64,000 nucleotides of DNA from NCBI RefSeq assembly GCF_030269485.1, contig NZ_BSTL01000018.1:124001-188000 (forward strand), written 5' to 3'. This document shows positions 7,747-15,539 of this stretch, in pieces. The notes under the pieces were generated by a model. It made no database searches and was not told the DNA's origin. It worked only from the letters and a program-made list of their open reading frames with translations. Every line of letters begins with the position of its first letter. Positions within the stretch are counted from its first letter, which is position 1. The translations under genes were made by a program, and so were the position numbers. This DNA is from Actinoplanes sp. NBRC 103695. Its GTDB lineage: Bacteria > Actinomycetota > Actinomycetes > Mycobacteriales > Micromonosporaceae.

Positions 7747-9114
7747 CTACCGGCGGAACTGGAACCAGTTGACGTTGACGAAGTCGCTGGGCTGACCGCT
7801 GGTGAAGGTCAGATACACGGTGTGGGTGCCCGACACGTTGGCGGCGTTGCCCGGGATCGACACCCAGTTCTGCCAGCCGCCGGTGTTGCCGAGCGCGAAG
7901 CTGCCGATCGGCGCGTTGCCGCGGCTGTCGATGCGCACCTCGACCAGGCCGCTCACCCCGCCGCCGGCCCCGGAGGCGACCCGGGCGACGAAGTCGCGTA
8001 CCCCGCCGCTGCCGAAGTTGACGTTGTTGAACTGCAGCCAGTCCCCGTTGGCGATGGCGCCGACGTTCTGACCGCCCTCGGAGCAGTTCTCCACGAAGGT
8101 GCCGGCCGAGGCGTTGGCCGACTCCGCCTGGATCTGGGAGTACGCGTCACGGGTGTCCCCAGAGGGAGGCGGGGTGCCGCCGCCACCGCGGGTGTAGACC
8201 GCGACGTAGTCGACCAGCATCGAGCGGCCGGAGACGGTGTCCCCGGTCGGCGTGCCGAAGCCCGCGACGCCGTTGGGGAACGCGCCGCCCATCGCCACGT
8301 TCAGCAACAGGAAGTAACCGTTGTGCCCGGTCATGTTCGACCAGTGCGGCTCACCGATCTGGCTCTGCGTGACACTGTGGAACTGCTGCCCGTCGACGTA
8401 CCAGCGCAACTGGTTCGGCGACACGCTGGCGTCCCACTCGAACGAGTAGGTGTGGAAGGTCGACTGGCAGGTCGAGTTCGGACAGGCCCGGTTGGCGCCC
8501 AGTCCGAGCGTCTCGTTGCACGGCCCGCCCGGGTTGACGCCGCAGTGCAGCACGCCCCAGACCGAGTTGATCCCGTTGACGTTCTCCATCACGTCGAACT
8601 CGCCGATCGCCGGCCAGTTCTGGTAGTTGCCGCGGTACGGAGCGCCGAGCGCCCAGAACGCCGGCCAGTAGCCGAGCGCCTGGTTACCGGTCACGTTCGG
8701 CATCTGGATGCGGCCCTCGATGCGCATCACGCCGCCGGACGGCGGCTTGAAGTTGGTGCGCTGGGTCTCGATGCGCGCCGAGGTCCACTGGCCGTTTCCG
8801 CCCTTCACCGGCGTGATGCGCAGGTTGCCGGCGCCGTCGTGGGCGAGGTTCGTGGTCGAGTTGGTGTAGGTCTGGATCTCGCCGGTGCCCCACTGCGCGG
8901 GGCCGCCGGGGTACTGCGTGCCGGTGTCGATGATCCAGTTCGAGGAGCTGGGCAGGGTGTTGGCGGAACCGGTGAAGTCGTCGGCCCAGACCTGCGTCCA
9001 GCCGGACGGAGGCGGAGGCAGGGAGGCGTCGGCCGTGGCCGCGACGGCGAGGGAGCCACTACCCAGGGCGAGGGTGGTGGCCGCCACCGCGAGTAGCCGG
9101 GTGCGGATGCTCAT
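7747..9114 (-). CDS. Secreted GH16 endo-1,3-beta-glucanase with C-terminal CBM6
   Basis: 455 residues from the ATG at 9114, which has GAAGGG seven bases upstream; an in-frame ATG at 9132 is less likely. A signal peptide (~1-32) is followed by a GH16 domain with the catalytic ExDxxE as IGEFDVMENVNG. A Gly/Pro linker (~310) leads to a CBM6-like domain opening with YSQIQAESANAS and ending FVNVNWFQFRR. GH16 laminarinases cleave beta-1,3-glucans such as fungal wall polymer. A perfect CebR-like palindrome lies 30 bases upstream of the start. Confidence 0.9.
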   Translation of the reverse strand: MSIRTRLLAVAATTLALGSGSLAVAATADASLPPPPSGWTQVWADDFTGSANTLPSSSNWIIDTGTQYPGGPAQWGTGEIQTYTNSTTNLAHDGAGNLRITPVKGGNGQWTSARIETQRTNFKPPSGGVMRIEGRIQMPNVTGNQALGYWPAFWALGAPYRGNYQNWPAIGEFDVMENVNGINSVWGVLHCGVNPGGPCNETLGLGANRACPNSTCQSTFHTYSFEWDASVSPNQLRWYVDGQQFHSVTQSQIGEPHWSNMTGHNGYFLLLNVAMGGAFPNGVAGFGTPTGDTVSGRSMLVDYVAVYTRGGGGTPPPSGDTRDAYSQIQAESANASAGTFVENCSEGGQNVGAIANGDWLQFNNVNFGSGGVRDFVARVASGAGGGVSGLVEVRIDSRGNAPIGSFALGNTGGWQNWVSIPGNAANVSGTHTVYLTFTSGQPSDFVNVNWFQFRR

Positions 9115-9143
9115 GGGGATGCCCTTCGTCATGAAGAAAAGCG

Positions 9144-9157
9144 TGAGAGCGCTCTCA
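9144..9157. promoter_or_regulatory. CebR-like LacI-family operator upstream of the GH16 gene
   Basis: TGAGAGCGCTCTCA is a perfect 14-bp palindrome. It differs by one base per half from the CebR operator TGGGAGCGCTCCCA of streptomycetes, which represses cellulase and glucosidase genes until cello-oligosaccharide is present. Its position just upstream of the laminarinase fits repression by a CebR relative. No such regulator gene is in the window. Confidence 0.65.
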
Positions 9158-9192
9158 GAAAAGTTTCCGGAGTATTACAAGGTGTTGTCAAC

Positions 9193-9240
9193 ATGCATAT
9201 GTGTCTATGTCCAGCCGATCGGGTAGTCCAGCACCCATGA
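9193..9240 (+). CDS. Putative Cys-containing upstream ORF of the glutamate-cysteine ligase-like gene
   Basis: A 15-codon ORF reads MHMCLCPADRVVQHP. AAGGTG lies 8 bases before its ATG, a better ribosome site than any in front of the main gene. Its TGA overlaps the ATG of the ligase gene (9237), so translation could be coupled. The Cys-Leu-Cys near the start before a cysteine-using enzyme suggests a cysteine-sensitive control peptide. This is inference from sequence; conservation is unknown. Confidence 0.4.
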   Translation: MHMCLCPADRVVQHP

Positions 9241-10379
9241 GCGATGCCACGACGATCTCCGACGCCATGGCCGAGGAGGCCGAGTCGCGTGATCTCCTGA
9301 CCCTCGGCCTCGAAGAGGAGTACCTGCTCGTCGAGGCGGTCGAACCGCACGCGGCGGAAGCCGTCGAGGACGTGTTCGACGTGCTGCCCGACGACATCCG
9401 GGAGTCCGTGCAGCACGAGCTCCAGCAGAGCCAGATCGAGGTGGCCAGCCCGCCGCAGCTCGAGCTCTCGGGGCTGCACACCGCGATGCGCGCCCTGCGG
9501 ACCGGCGTGGCCGCGGCCGCCGAACAGGCCGGCGTACGCCTGATCGCGGTCGGCTCCGCACCCGCCGCCGGCGCACCCACCCGGGTCGTCGACAAGCCGC
9601 GCTACCACCGGATGCGGGAGCGGTTCGGCGACCTCTCCCCCGGCCAGGGCATGAACGGCATGCACGTGCACGTCTCGGTGCCCGACCCGGAAACCGGCGT
9701 CCAGGTGCTCAACCACCTGCGGCCGTGGCTGCCGGTGCTGCAGGCGGCCACCACCAATTCGCCGCTCTCCGACGGCGCCGACACCGGCTACGCCAGCTGG
9801 CGGTCGATGATGTGGGAGCGCTGGCCCACCGTCGGCCCCACGCCCTACCTGCACTCGCACGAGCAGTACCAGGAACTCGTCGCCGCAGTGCAGGCGACCG
9901 GCGCGATGCTCGACGAGGGGATGCTCTACTGGTACGCCCGCCTCGCCGTGAACTACCCGACGGTGGAGCTCCGGATGGGCGATGTCTGCCCCACCCTCGA
10001 CGACGCGCTGCTGCTCGCCGCGCTCGCCCGCGGCCTGGTCGCCACGTTCGTGCGGCGGGTCGCCGACGGCATCGTCGCCCCCGACATCCCGCACGCGCTG
10101 CTCAGCGCCGCGCACTGGCGGGCCGCGCACGACGGCCTCGAAGGCCTCGCGATCGACCCGGTCAGCCGCCAGGTCCGGCCCGCCTGGGCGCGCCTGCGGG
10201 ACCTCTACGAACTGGCCGAGCCGGAACTGCGGCGGCACGGCGACCTGGAGATGGTGAACGTCCTGATGGCGCGGCTGCGCTCGCACGGCACCGGAGCGGC
10301 AAGACAACGCGCGGTGCTCGCCGGTGGGGGTAGCGTCGGGGACGTGGTGAACTGGTTGGCGGCGGCGACCCGCGGATGA
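9237..10379 (+). CDS. GCS2-type carboxylate-amine ligase (glutamate-cysteine ligase-like, YbdK/EgtA family)
   Basis: 380 residues from the ATG at 9237; alternative in-frame starts at 9201 (GTG) and 9207 lack a ribosome site. The family signature LTLGLEEEYLLVE is near residue 22, with GMHVHVSVPDPE in the middle and AVNYPTVELRMGDVCPT later. GCS2 enzymes join glutamate to cysteine or other amines with ATP. Proof of gamma-glutamylcysteine synthesis is lacking for the YbdK branch. Its last four bases overlap the flavoprotein gene, so the two are an operon, and a small Cys-containing ORF leads into it. Confidence 0.85.
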   Translation: MSDATTISDAMAEEAESRDLLTLGLEEEYLLVEAVEPHAAEAVEDVFDVLPDDIRESVQHELQQSQIEVASPPQLELSGLHTAMRALRTGVAAAAEQAGVRLIAVGSAPAAGAPTRVVDKPRYHRMRERFGDLSPGQGMNGMHVHVSVPDPETGVQVLNHLRPWLPVLQAATTNSPLSDGADTGYASWRSMMWERWPTVGPTPYLHSHEQYQELVAAVQATGAMLDEGMLYWYARLAVNYPTVELRMGDVCPTLDDALLLAALARGLVATFVRRVADGIVAPDIPHALLSAAHWRAAHDGLEGLAIDPVSRQVRPAWARLRDLYELAEPELRRHGDLEMVNVLMARLRSHGTGAARQRAVLAGGGSVGDVVNWLAAATRG

Positions 10380-11767
10380 CGACGAAACTGGTCGTCATCG
10401 GGGGTGACGCGGCCGGGATGTCGGCGGCCTCCCAGGCGGGCAAGCTGCTCAAGGACGGTCTCGACACGGTCGTTTTCGAACGCGGTAACTTCACGTCATA
10501 TTCGGCGTGTGGCATTCCGTACTGGATCGGCGGAGCCGTCGCGGACCGTGACGCGCTGATCGCCCGCACCCCGGCCCAGCACCGCGAGAACGGCATCGAC
10601 GTCCGGCTGCGGCACGAGGTCGTCGGCATCGACCTCGACCGGCGCGAGATCGTCGCGCACGACCTGGAGGCCGGCGGCGAGGTGCGCGAGAGCTTCGACC
10701 AGCTCGTGTACGCGACCGGCGCCGTCCCCGTCACCCCGCCGTGGGCACGCGACGGTGGCGCCGGCGTCTTCGGCGTGCAGACCCTCGACGACGGCGCGGC
10801 CATCCAGGACTTCCTGTCGTCCTTCCCCGGCGGCCGGCCCCGCCGGGCGGTGGTCATCGGCGGCGGCTACATCGGCGTCGAGATGGCCGAGGCGATGGTG
10901 CAGCGCGGGCTCGAGGTGACCCTGCTGGAAAAGGCGGCACAGCCGATGAGGGCCACCGTCGACCCCGACATGGGCGCGCTGGTTCATGCGGCGATCGAGA
11001 AACAAGGCATCGACGTACGGACCGGAGCACACGTCGACGGCCTCGAGATGCGCGACGGGCGGGTGCACGGGGTGATCACCCCCGACGGCACGCTGCCCGC
11101 CGACATCGTGGTGCTGGGTCTCGGCGTACGCCCGAACACCGCCCTCGCCGAACGCGCCGGACTCCCCCTCGGACCCACCGGCGGGTTGCGCACCGACCTG
11201 CGGATGCGGGTGCTGGGCGCGGACGGCCCACTCGACGGCATCTGGGCGGCCGGCGACTGCGTGCAGACCGTCCACCGGGTCAGCAGACGCCCGGTCCACG
11301 TGCCGCTCGGCACCCACGCCAACAAGCAGGGCCGCGTGGCCGGCATCAACATCGGCGGCGGCTACGCCACCTTCCCCGGCGTGATCGGCACGGCGGTGAC
11401 CAAGGTGTGCGAGCTCGAGGTGGCCCGCACCGGCTTGTCGTCGGCCGAGGCCGAGACCGTCGGGTACGCCTTCGTCACGGCGGCCGTCGAGTCGACCAGC
11501 CGGGCGGGCTACTACCCCGGCGCGGCGCCCATGACGATCAAGCTGATCGCGGAGAAGCGCACCGGCCTGCTGCTCGGCGCGCAGATCGTCGGCCGCGAGG
11601 AGGCCGCGAAACGCATCGACGCGCTGGCCATCGCGGTGTGGAACCGGATGACCGTCGAAGAGATGACGGCCCTCGACCTCGGGTACGCCCCGCCCTTCGC
11701 GCCCGTGTGGGATCCGGTGCTGATCGCCGCGCGCAAAGCGACCGACGCGGTGCACGCCGCCTTCTAA
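10376..11767 (+). CDS. Pyridine nucleotide-disulfide oxidoreductase, CoA-disulfide reductase / NADH oxidase type
   Basis: 463 residues. The FAD-binding start is VVIGGDAAGMSAASQA; the active-site Cys lies in SYSACGIPYWIGG (~residue 44), the single-Cys arrangement of CoA-disulfide reductases and NADH oxidases. An NAD(P)-binding motif VVIGGGYIGVEMAEA is near residue 160, GIWAAGDC near 287, and a C-terminal dimerisation domain follows. It probably reduces a low-molecular-weight disulfide or persulfide in the cytoplasm. Overlap (ATGA) with the GCS2 gene links it to thiol metabolism. Confidence 0.85.
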   Translation: MTTKLVVIGGDAAGMSAASQAGKLLKDGLDTVVFERGNFTSYSACGIPYWIGGAVADRDALIARTPAQHRENGIDVRLRHEVVGIDLDRREIVAHDLEAGGEVRESFDQLVYATGAVPVTPPWARDGGAGVFGVQTLDDGAAIQDFLSSFPGGRPRRAVVIGGGYIGVEMAEAMVQRGLEVTLLEKAAQPMRATVDPDMGALVHAAIEKQGIDVRTGAHVDGLEMRDGRVHGVITPDGTLPADIVVLGLGVRPNTALAERAGLPLGPTGGLRTDLRMRVLGADGPLDGIWAAGDCVQTVHRVSRRPVHVPLGTHANKQGRVAGINIGGGYATFPGVIGTAVTKVCELEVARTGLSSAEAETVGYAFVTAAVESTSRAGYYPGAAPMTIKLIAEKRTGLLLGAQIVGREEAAKRIDALAIAVWNRMTVEEMTALDLGYAPPFAPVWDPVLIAARKATDAVHAAF

Positions 11768-12198
11768 GGCAACTTCTCGGACTCCCTGACACCGCCGGGC
11801 GGCACACCTGGACCTTCCGCGGCCGTTGGGCATGGGTGCGACAGATACGACGACGGACCCAGCTCACCGCCGGATCGGTCGCGGTCACCGCGGCCGCGGC
11901 CGGCCTCTGGCTCCGCGGGCGCGACCCGGAGATGCTGGTGCCGGCCGGCGAAGGAGGTCTTGTCGTTCGATGTCGCCGCGGCCGGCGGACCAGAGCCACC
12001 GGCGCAACGGTTTCGTCCGGGACGAGTCGGTGGCCGGTGAATAGTCGCTCGGCTGCGGGGCATTGCGGGACCACGCAGGACAACCCGGAACGTGGGCAGC
12101 GGGGGTGACCACCGACTGGGCGGCGTGTGTGTCACGCCGGGGATGTGCCGGGCGTACCCCGGAATGGTCTTGATCTTGGATTGGTAGCGTGGTCACTC
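11768..12198. other. 431-base gap with one dispersed repeat copy
   Basis: No convincing gene was found between the flavoprotein and nei. Several frames stay open because of GC bias, but none has a recognisable product or good start. The right part (12071-12184) is copy A of the dispersed repeat; in the left part I see nothing identifiable. Confidence 0.6.
12071..12184 (-). repeat. Dispersed intergenic repeat, copy A
   Basis: Minus orientation; ends 14 bases before the nei start. It reads CCAATCCAAGATCAAGACC at its outer end, then GGGTACGC, GGTCACC, TGCCCAC and CGGGTTGTCCTGCGTGG. The same ordered blocks occur in copies B, C and D with length-variable joins between them. No coding function is apparent. 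Confidence 0.75.
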
Positions 12199-13071
12199 GT
12201 GCCTGAAGGTCATACGATTCATCGGCTCGCGGGGCGGCATCGGGAGCTGTTCGGCGGGGCTCGGGTGGCGGTGTCCAGTCCGCAGGGGCGGTTCGTGGAC
12301 GGGGCGGCGCTGCTGGATGGGCTGGTCTTCGAGACCGCGGAGGCCTACGGGAAGCATCTGTTGCATCGGTATGACGGTGGGCTGGTGCTGCATGTGCATC
12401 TGGGGCTCTACGGCAAGGTGAGCGACGGGGTCATGCCCGTGCCGGCGCCGGTCGGGCAGGTGCGGATGCGGATGGCCAGTGACGTGCACTGGCTGGATCT
12501 GCGCGGGCCCACCGCCTGTGAAGTCTTCGATGAAGTGCAGGTGGCGGCACTCAAGGCTCGGCTGGGGGCGGATCCACTGCGGGACGACGCCGGGGATCCG
12601 GGGGACGCGGTGCGGAGTAGTTCGCGGCCGATCTTCGCGCTGCTGATGGACCAGTCGATCATCGCGGGGTGTGGGCTGATCTACGCCAATGAACTGCTGT
12701 TCCGGGCGGGGCTCGCGCCGACCACGCGGGGGCGGGACGTGCCGCCGGAGCTGTGGGGTTCGATGTGGACGGACCTGCGTGCGCTCATGCGGGAAGGCGT
12801 GGACAAGGGGCGGATCGACACCGTGCACACCGCGCACACGCCGGAGGTCATGCTGCGGGCGCCGCGCGTCGACCGGCACGGAGGCGAAGTCTACGTTTAC
12901 CGCCGCACGGGACAGCCCTGCCACGTCTGCGGGACGGCGATCGCGCGCAGTGAACTCGCGGCGCGGAACCTTTACTGGTGCCCTAGCTGTCAGCGGCCAC
13001 CGGGTCGGGCGGGCCGGACGCCGGGGAAACCGCGCCGACCGGCGGGACGCCCAGCTCGAATTTCGCGCTGA
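12199..13071 (+). CDS. nei: Fpg/Nei family DNA glycosylase (endonuclease VIII-like)
   Basis: 290 residues from the GTG at 12199. After Met removal the protein begins PEGHTIHRLA, giving the catalytic N-terminal Pro and Glu of the Fpg/Nei family. H2TH-region sequence IIAGCGLIYANELLFRAG is near residue 155. A C-terminal zinc finger CHVCG-x14-YWCPSCQ binds the damaged strand. It removes oxidised bases and nicks the backbone. The His-Thr-Ile-His start favours Nei over MutM. Its last 89 bases overlap the convergent deacetylase gene, so its C-terminal tail after the zinc finger is shared sequence. Confidence 0.88.
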   Translation: MPEGHTIHRLAGRHRELFGGARVAVSSPQGRFVDGAALLDGLVFETAEAYGKHLLHRYDGGLVLHVHLGLYGKVSDGVMPVPAPVGQVRMRMASDVHWLDLRGPTACEVFDEVQVAALKARLGADPLRDDAGDPGDAVRSSSRPIFALLMDQSIIAGCGLIYANELLFRAGLAPTTRGRDVPPELWGSMWTDLRALMREGVDKGRIDTVHTAHTPEVMLRAPRVDRHGGEVYVYRRTGQPCHVCGTAIARSELAARNLYWCPSCQRPPGRAGRTPGKPRRPAGRPARISR

Positions 13072-14305
13072 GCCACGGCAGCAACTCGGCGTACGCCATG
13101 ACCGTGTCCGGCTGGTTGAAGTCGTGGGACAGCACGATCGCGCCCGGCTTCACCGATTTCCGCACCTCGGCGACCACCCGCTTGACGTGCGCCTCGTCGT
13201 CCTCGCCCTTGTCGTGCTCCCAGTCGCGCGGGTCGACCTCCCAGTAGAGCGAACGCATCCGCTCCTGGTAGGCCACCTGCACCAGCCGGTCGGAGAAGTT
13301 GCCGCCCGGCGCCCGGAAGAACGGCACCGGGGCACCCGGCGCGGCGGCCTGGATGGCGGTGCTGGTGCGGACCAGGTCGGCACGGATCTGGTCGGGCTTC
13401 TTCTTCCCGATCTTCAGGTCGTGGTCCCAGGTGTGGTTGCACAGGGTGTGCCCGGCCGCGACGATCTGCCGGACGATCTCCGGATGTTTCTGCACCTGCT
13501 CGCCGACCAGGCAGAAGGTGGCCTTCACGTCGTACTCGGCGAGCATCGACAGAATCAGCGGCGTCTGCACCGGGTCGGGGCCGTCGTCGAACGTCAGCGC
13601 CACCGTCTTGGAGCCGGTCGTCCGCAGCGACCGGTACGGCCCGTCGCCCGGCGGCACCGCGACCAGCGGGGCCTCCTTGCTGGGCGCGCTCTGGTCGGGC
13701 ACCGGCCGTTTCGAGCCCGGGGACGTGCCGGCCGGCTTGGCCTTGGCTGGCTCGTCGTGCTGCTGCGGCGCGGGCTTGCCGGCCGCGTCCTTGCCGTCGG
13801 CCGGAGCCTCGCGCGACGGCTGCTCGGCCACCGTGGACCGACCGGCGGCGTTCACCGGACTGACCTGGTCCGGCTGGCGCGCCACGGGAATCATCACCAG
13901 CGCCAGGCCGACCGCGACCAGGCTCGCCAGCAGCGCCCGCTGCTTGGGGCGGCCGGCCAGCACCCACGCCTCCAGCGGGAGGGTGCCGGGCGCGCGGTGC
14001 GAGCCCATCACGGGACGCTGCGGATCTTTGGCCGCGATGCGGGAGGTCAGCGGGCGGACAGTGATCGACAGCGGGTCGGCCGGGCGGGCGTGACGGCCGC
14101 GCTCCCGGCGACGGCGCGCGCTCCTCGTGCCCGTCGTGCCCCTCGTGCTTGTTGACGGCGCCGTGCCGCTCGGCGGGGACTCCGGACGCGGCAGCCGGCG
14201 GCGCGCGACCGTGTCGGCGAGCGTCTCGGGGCGTCGATGACGGCCGGAGGACTCGGTGTCCAGCGCATGCCGGGGCGCCACATGGTCGGATGGCGTCGGC
14301 AGCAT
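12983..14305 (-). CDS. Membrane-anchored polysaccharide deacetylase (NodB domain)
   Basis: 440 residues from the ATG at 14305; an internal ATG at 14008 just before the membrane segment is a possible alternative. A basic ~100-residue N-terminus precedes a TM helix (LLASLVAVGLALVMIPV, ~125-141), a Pro/Lys-rich stalk, and a NodB domain with TFDDGPD, NHTWDH, FFRAPGG, WEVDPRDW and VLSHD. This is the metal- and substrate-site set of peptidoglycan or chitin N-deacetylases. It should act on wall sugar at the outer membrane face. The 3' end overlaps nei by 89 bases in convergent orientation. Confidence 0.85.
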   Translation of the reverse strand: MLPTPSDHVAPRHALDTESSGRHRRPETLADTVARRRLPRPESPPSGTAPSTSTRGTTGTRSARRRRERGRHARPADPLSITVRPLTSRIAAKDPQRPVMGSHRAPGTLPLEAWVLAGRPKQRALLASLVAVGLALVMIPVARQPDQVSPVNAAGRSTVAEQPSREAPADGKDAAGKPAPQQHDEPAKAKPAGTSPGSKRPVPDQSAPSKEAPLVAVPPGDGPYRSLRTTGSKTVALTFDDGPDPVQTPLILSMLAEYDVKATFCLVGEQVQKHPEIVRQIVAAGHTLCNHTWDHDLKIGKKKPDQIRADLVRTSTAIQAAAPGAPVPFFRAPGGNFSDRLVQVAYQERMRSLYWEVDPRDWEHDKGEDDEAHVKRVVAEVRKSVKPGAIVLSHDFNQPDTVMAYAELLPWLSAKFELGVPPVGAVSPASGPPDPVAADS

Positions 14306-14414
14306 CCGTTATGACTACCGCTACCCCTGATCAAACGCGATACCGCATCGGTGATCATCAACTCACCGCGTGTGATCTTCGGTGGTCAGAGGGTATGCGA
14401 TTCACAACCATTTA

Positions 14415-14506
14415 AGGGTTACGCGCACCTTAAATCGATCGTGGCACACGCGCCGGCCAGTCGGTGGTCACCCTCCCTGCCCACGCTGCGGGTTGTCCCG
14501 CGTGGT
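14415..14506 (+). repeat. Dispersed intergenic repeat, copy B
   Basis: Plus orientation. TACGCGC-like start, GTGGCACACGCGCCGGCCAG, then GGTCACCCTCCCTGCCC (14466-14482) and CGGGTTGTCCCGCGTGG. The outer CCAAG-TCAA block is degraded or missing. It faces copy C head-to-head, making an inverted pair. Confidence 0.7.
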
Positions 14507-14570
14507 CGAGCGCCGCTTCCCGCCACGACCGCGTCCCGGTGTCAGGCCCGGCGCGTCGCTCCTGGAGCCC

Positions 14571-14690
14571 GCCCCGCGGGACAACCCGGCGCGGGGGCAG
14601 GGAGGGTGACCGACCGCCCGGCCGGCGGGTGTGCCACGGGCACATCGAGTCGCGCGTACCGGAGGAGGGTTTTGACCTTGGGTTTGGGAG
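14571..14690 (-). repeat. Dispersed intergenic repeat, copy C
   Basis: Minus orientation; ends 18 bases before the patatin start. It contains the reverse complement of copy B's 17-bp core exactly (GGGCAGGGAGGGTGACC, 14595-14611). It also carries the full outer block CCCAAGGTCAAAACC and TACGCGCGAC. Together with copy B it fills most of the 403-base gap between the deacetylase and patatin genes, in which I see no gene. Confidence 0.75.
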
Positions 14691-14708
14691 GTGCGGCAGG
14701 ATGGGGGC

Positions 14709-15539
14709 ATGAGTGGGCCGGTGGCGTTCGTGCTCGGTGGCGGGGGTGTGCTCGGCGCCGTCGAGGTGGGGATGCTGCGGGCGCTGTTCCGGGCGGGGAT
14801 CCGGCCCGACGTGGTGGTGGGGACGTCGATCGGCGCGGTGAACGGTGCGCTGGTCGCGGCCGAGCCCAGCGAGGGGTCCACCGATCGGCTGGTGCGGCTC
14901 TGGACGTCGCCGGAGGCCGCCGCCGTCTACGGGGACTCGATCGGGCGGCAGATGCGCCGGTTCGCGGCCCGGACGCACCTGCACTCGCCGCTGCCCCTGC
15001 GGCGGCTGCTGGAGAGTGAGCTGGGCGAGCACGCGATGTTCGCCGATCTGAAGGTGCCGTTCCGGTGCTGCGCGGCGAGCATCGAGCGGGCCGCCGAACA
15101 CTGGTTCGACACCGGGCCGCTGGTCGACGCCGTGCTCGCCTCGTCGGCGGTGCCGGGCCTGCTGCCGCCGATGGAGCTGGGCGGCGAGCACTTCGTGGAC
15201 GGCGGGATCGTCAACTCGATCCCGATCGGCGAGGCGGTGCGGGTCGGGGCGAAACAGATCTTCGTGCTTCAGGTGGGGCGGATCGAGCGTCCGCTGGCCG
15301 TGCCGCGGCGGCCGTGGGAGGTGGCGCAGGTCGCGTTCGAGATCGCGCGGCGGCATCGGTACGCACGGGAGGTCGCGGCGCTGCCGGCGGACGTCACCGT
15401 GCACGTGCTGCCCACCGGCGGTGGCGAGGGCCGGGACGACTCGCCCTGGGCGTACCGGGACATGGCCGCCGTCGGACGGCGGATCAGCCGGGCGTACACG
15501 GCGTCGCGCCGCTACCTTGCCGCCATGGACAAGTCCTGA
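14709..15539 (+). CDS. Patatin-like phospholipase
   Basis: 276 residues from the ATG at 14709. The oxyanion loop VLGGGGVLGAVEVG, the nucleophile elbow VVGTSIGAVNG (GxSxG) and the catalytic Asp in FVDGGIVNSIP are all present, the full Ser-Asp dyad of the patatin family. It is a cytoplasmic lipid acyl hydrolase with no signal peptide. Its stop overlaps the start of a downstream acyltransferase (TGATG), so hydrolysis and re-acylation of a lipid may be coupled. Confidence 0.88.
   Translation: MSGPVAFVLGGGGVLGAVEVGMLRALFRAGIRPDVVVGTSIGAVNGALVAAEPSEGSTDRLVRLWTSPEAAAVYGDSIGRQMRRFAARTHLHSPLPLRRLLESELGEHAMFADLKVPFRCCAASIERAAEHWFDTGPLVDAVLASSAVPGLLPPMELGGEHFVDGGIVNSIPIGEAVRVGAKQIFVLQVGRIERPLAVPRRPWEVAQVAFEIARRHRYAREVAALPADVTVHVLPTGGGEGRDDSPWAYRDMAAVGRRISRAYTASRRYLAAMDKS

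Noticed and set aside
11764-12135. Minus-strand frame of 123 codons between the flavoprotein and nei
   Set aside because: No ribosome site, no recognisable domain, and it runs into repeat copy A; GC-bias open frame is the simpler reading.
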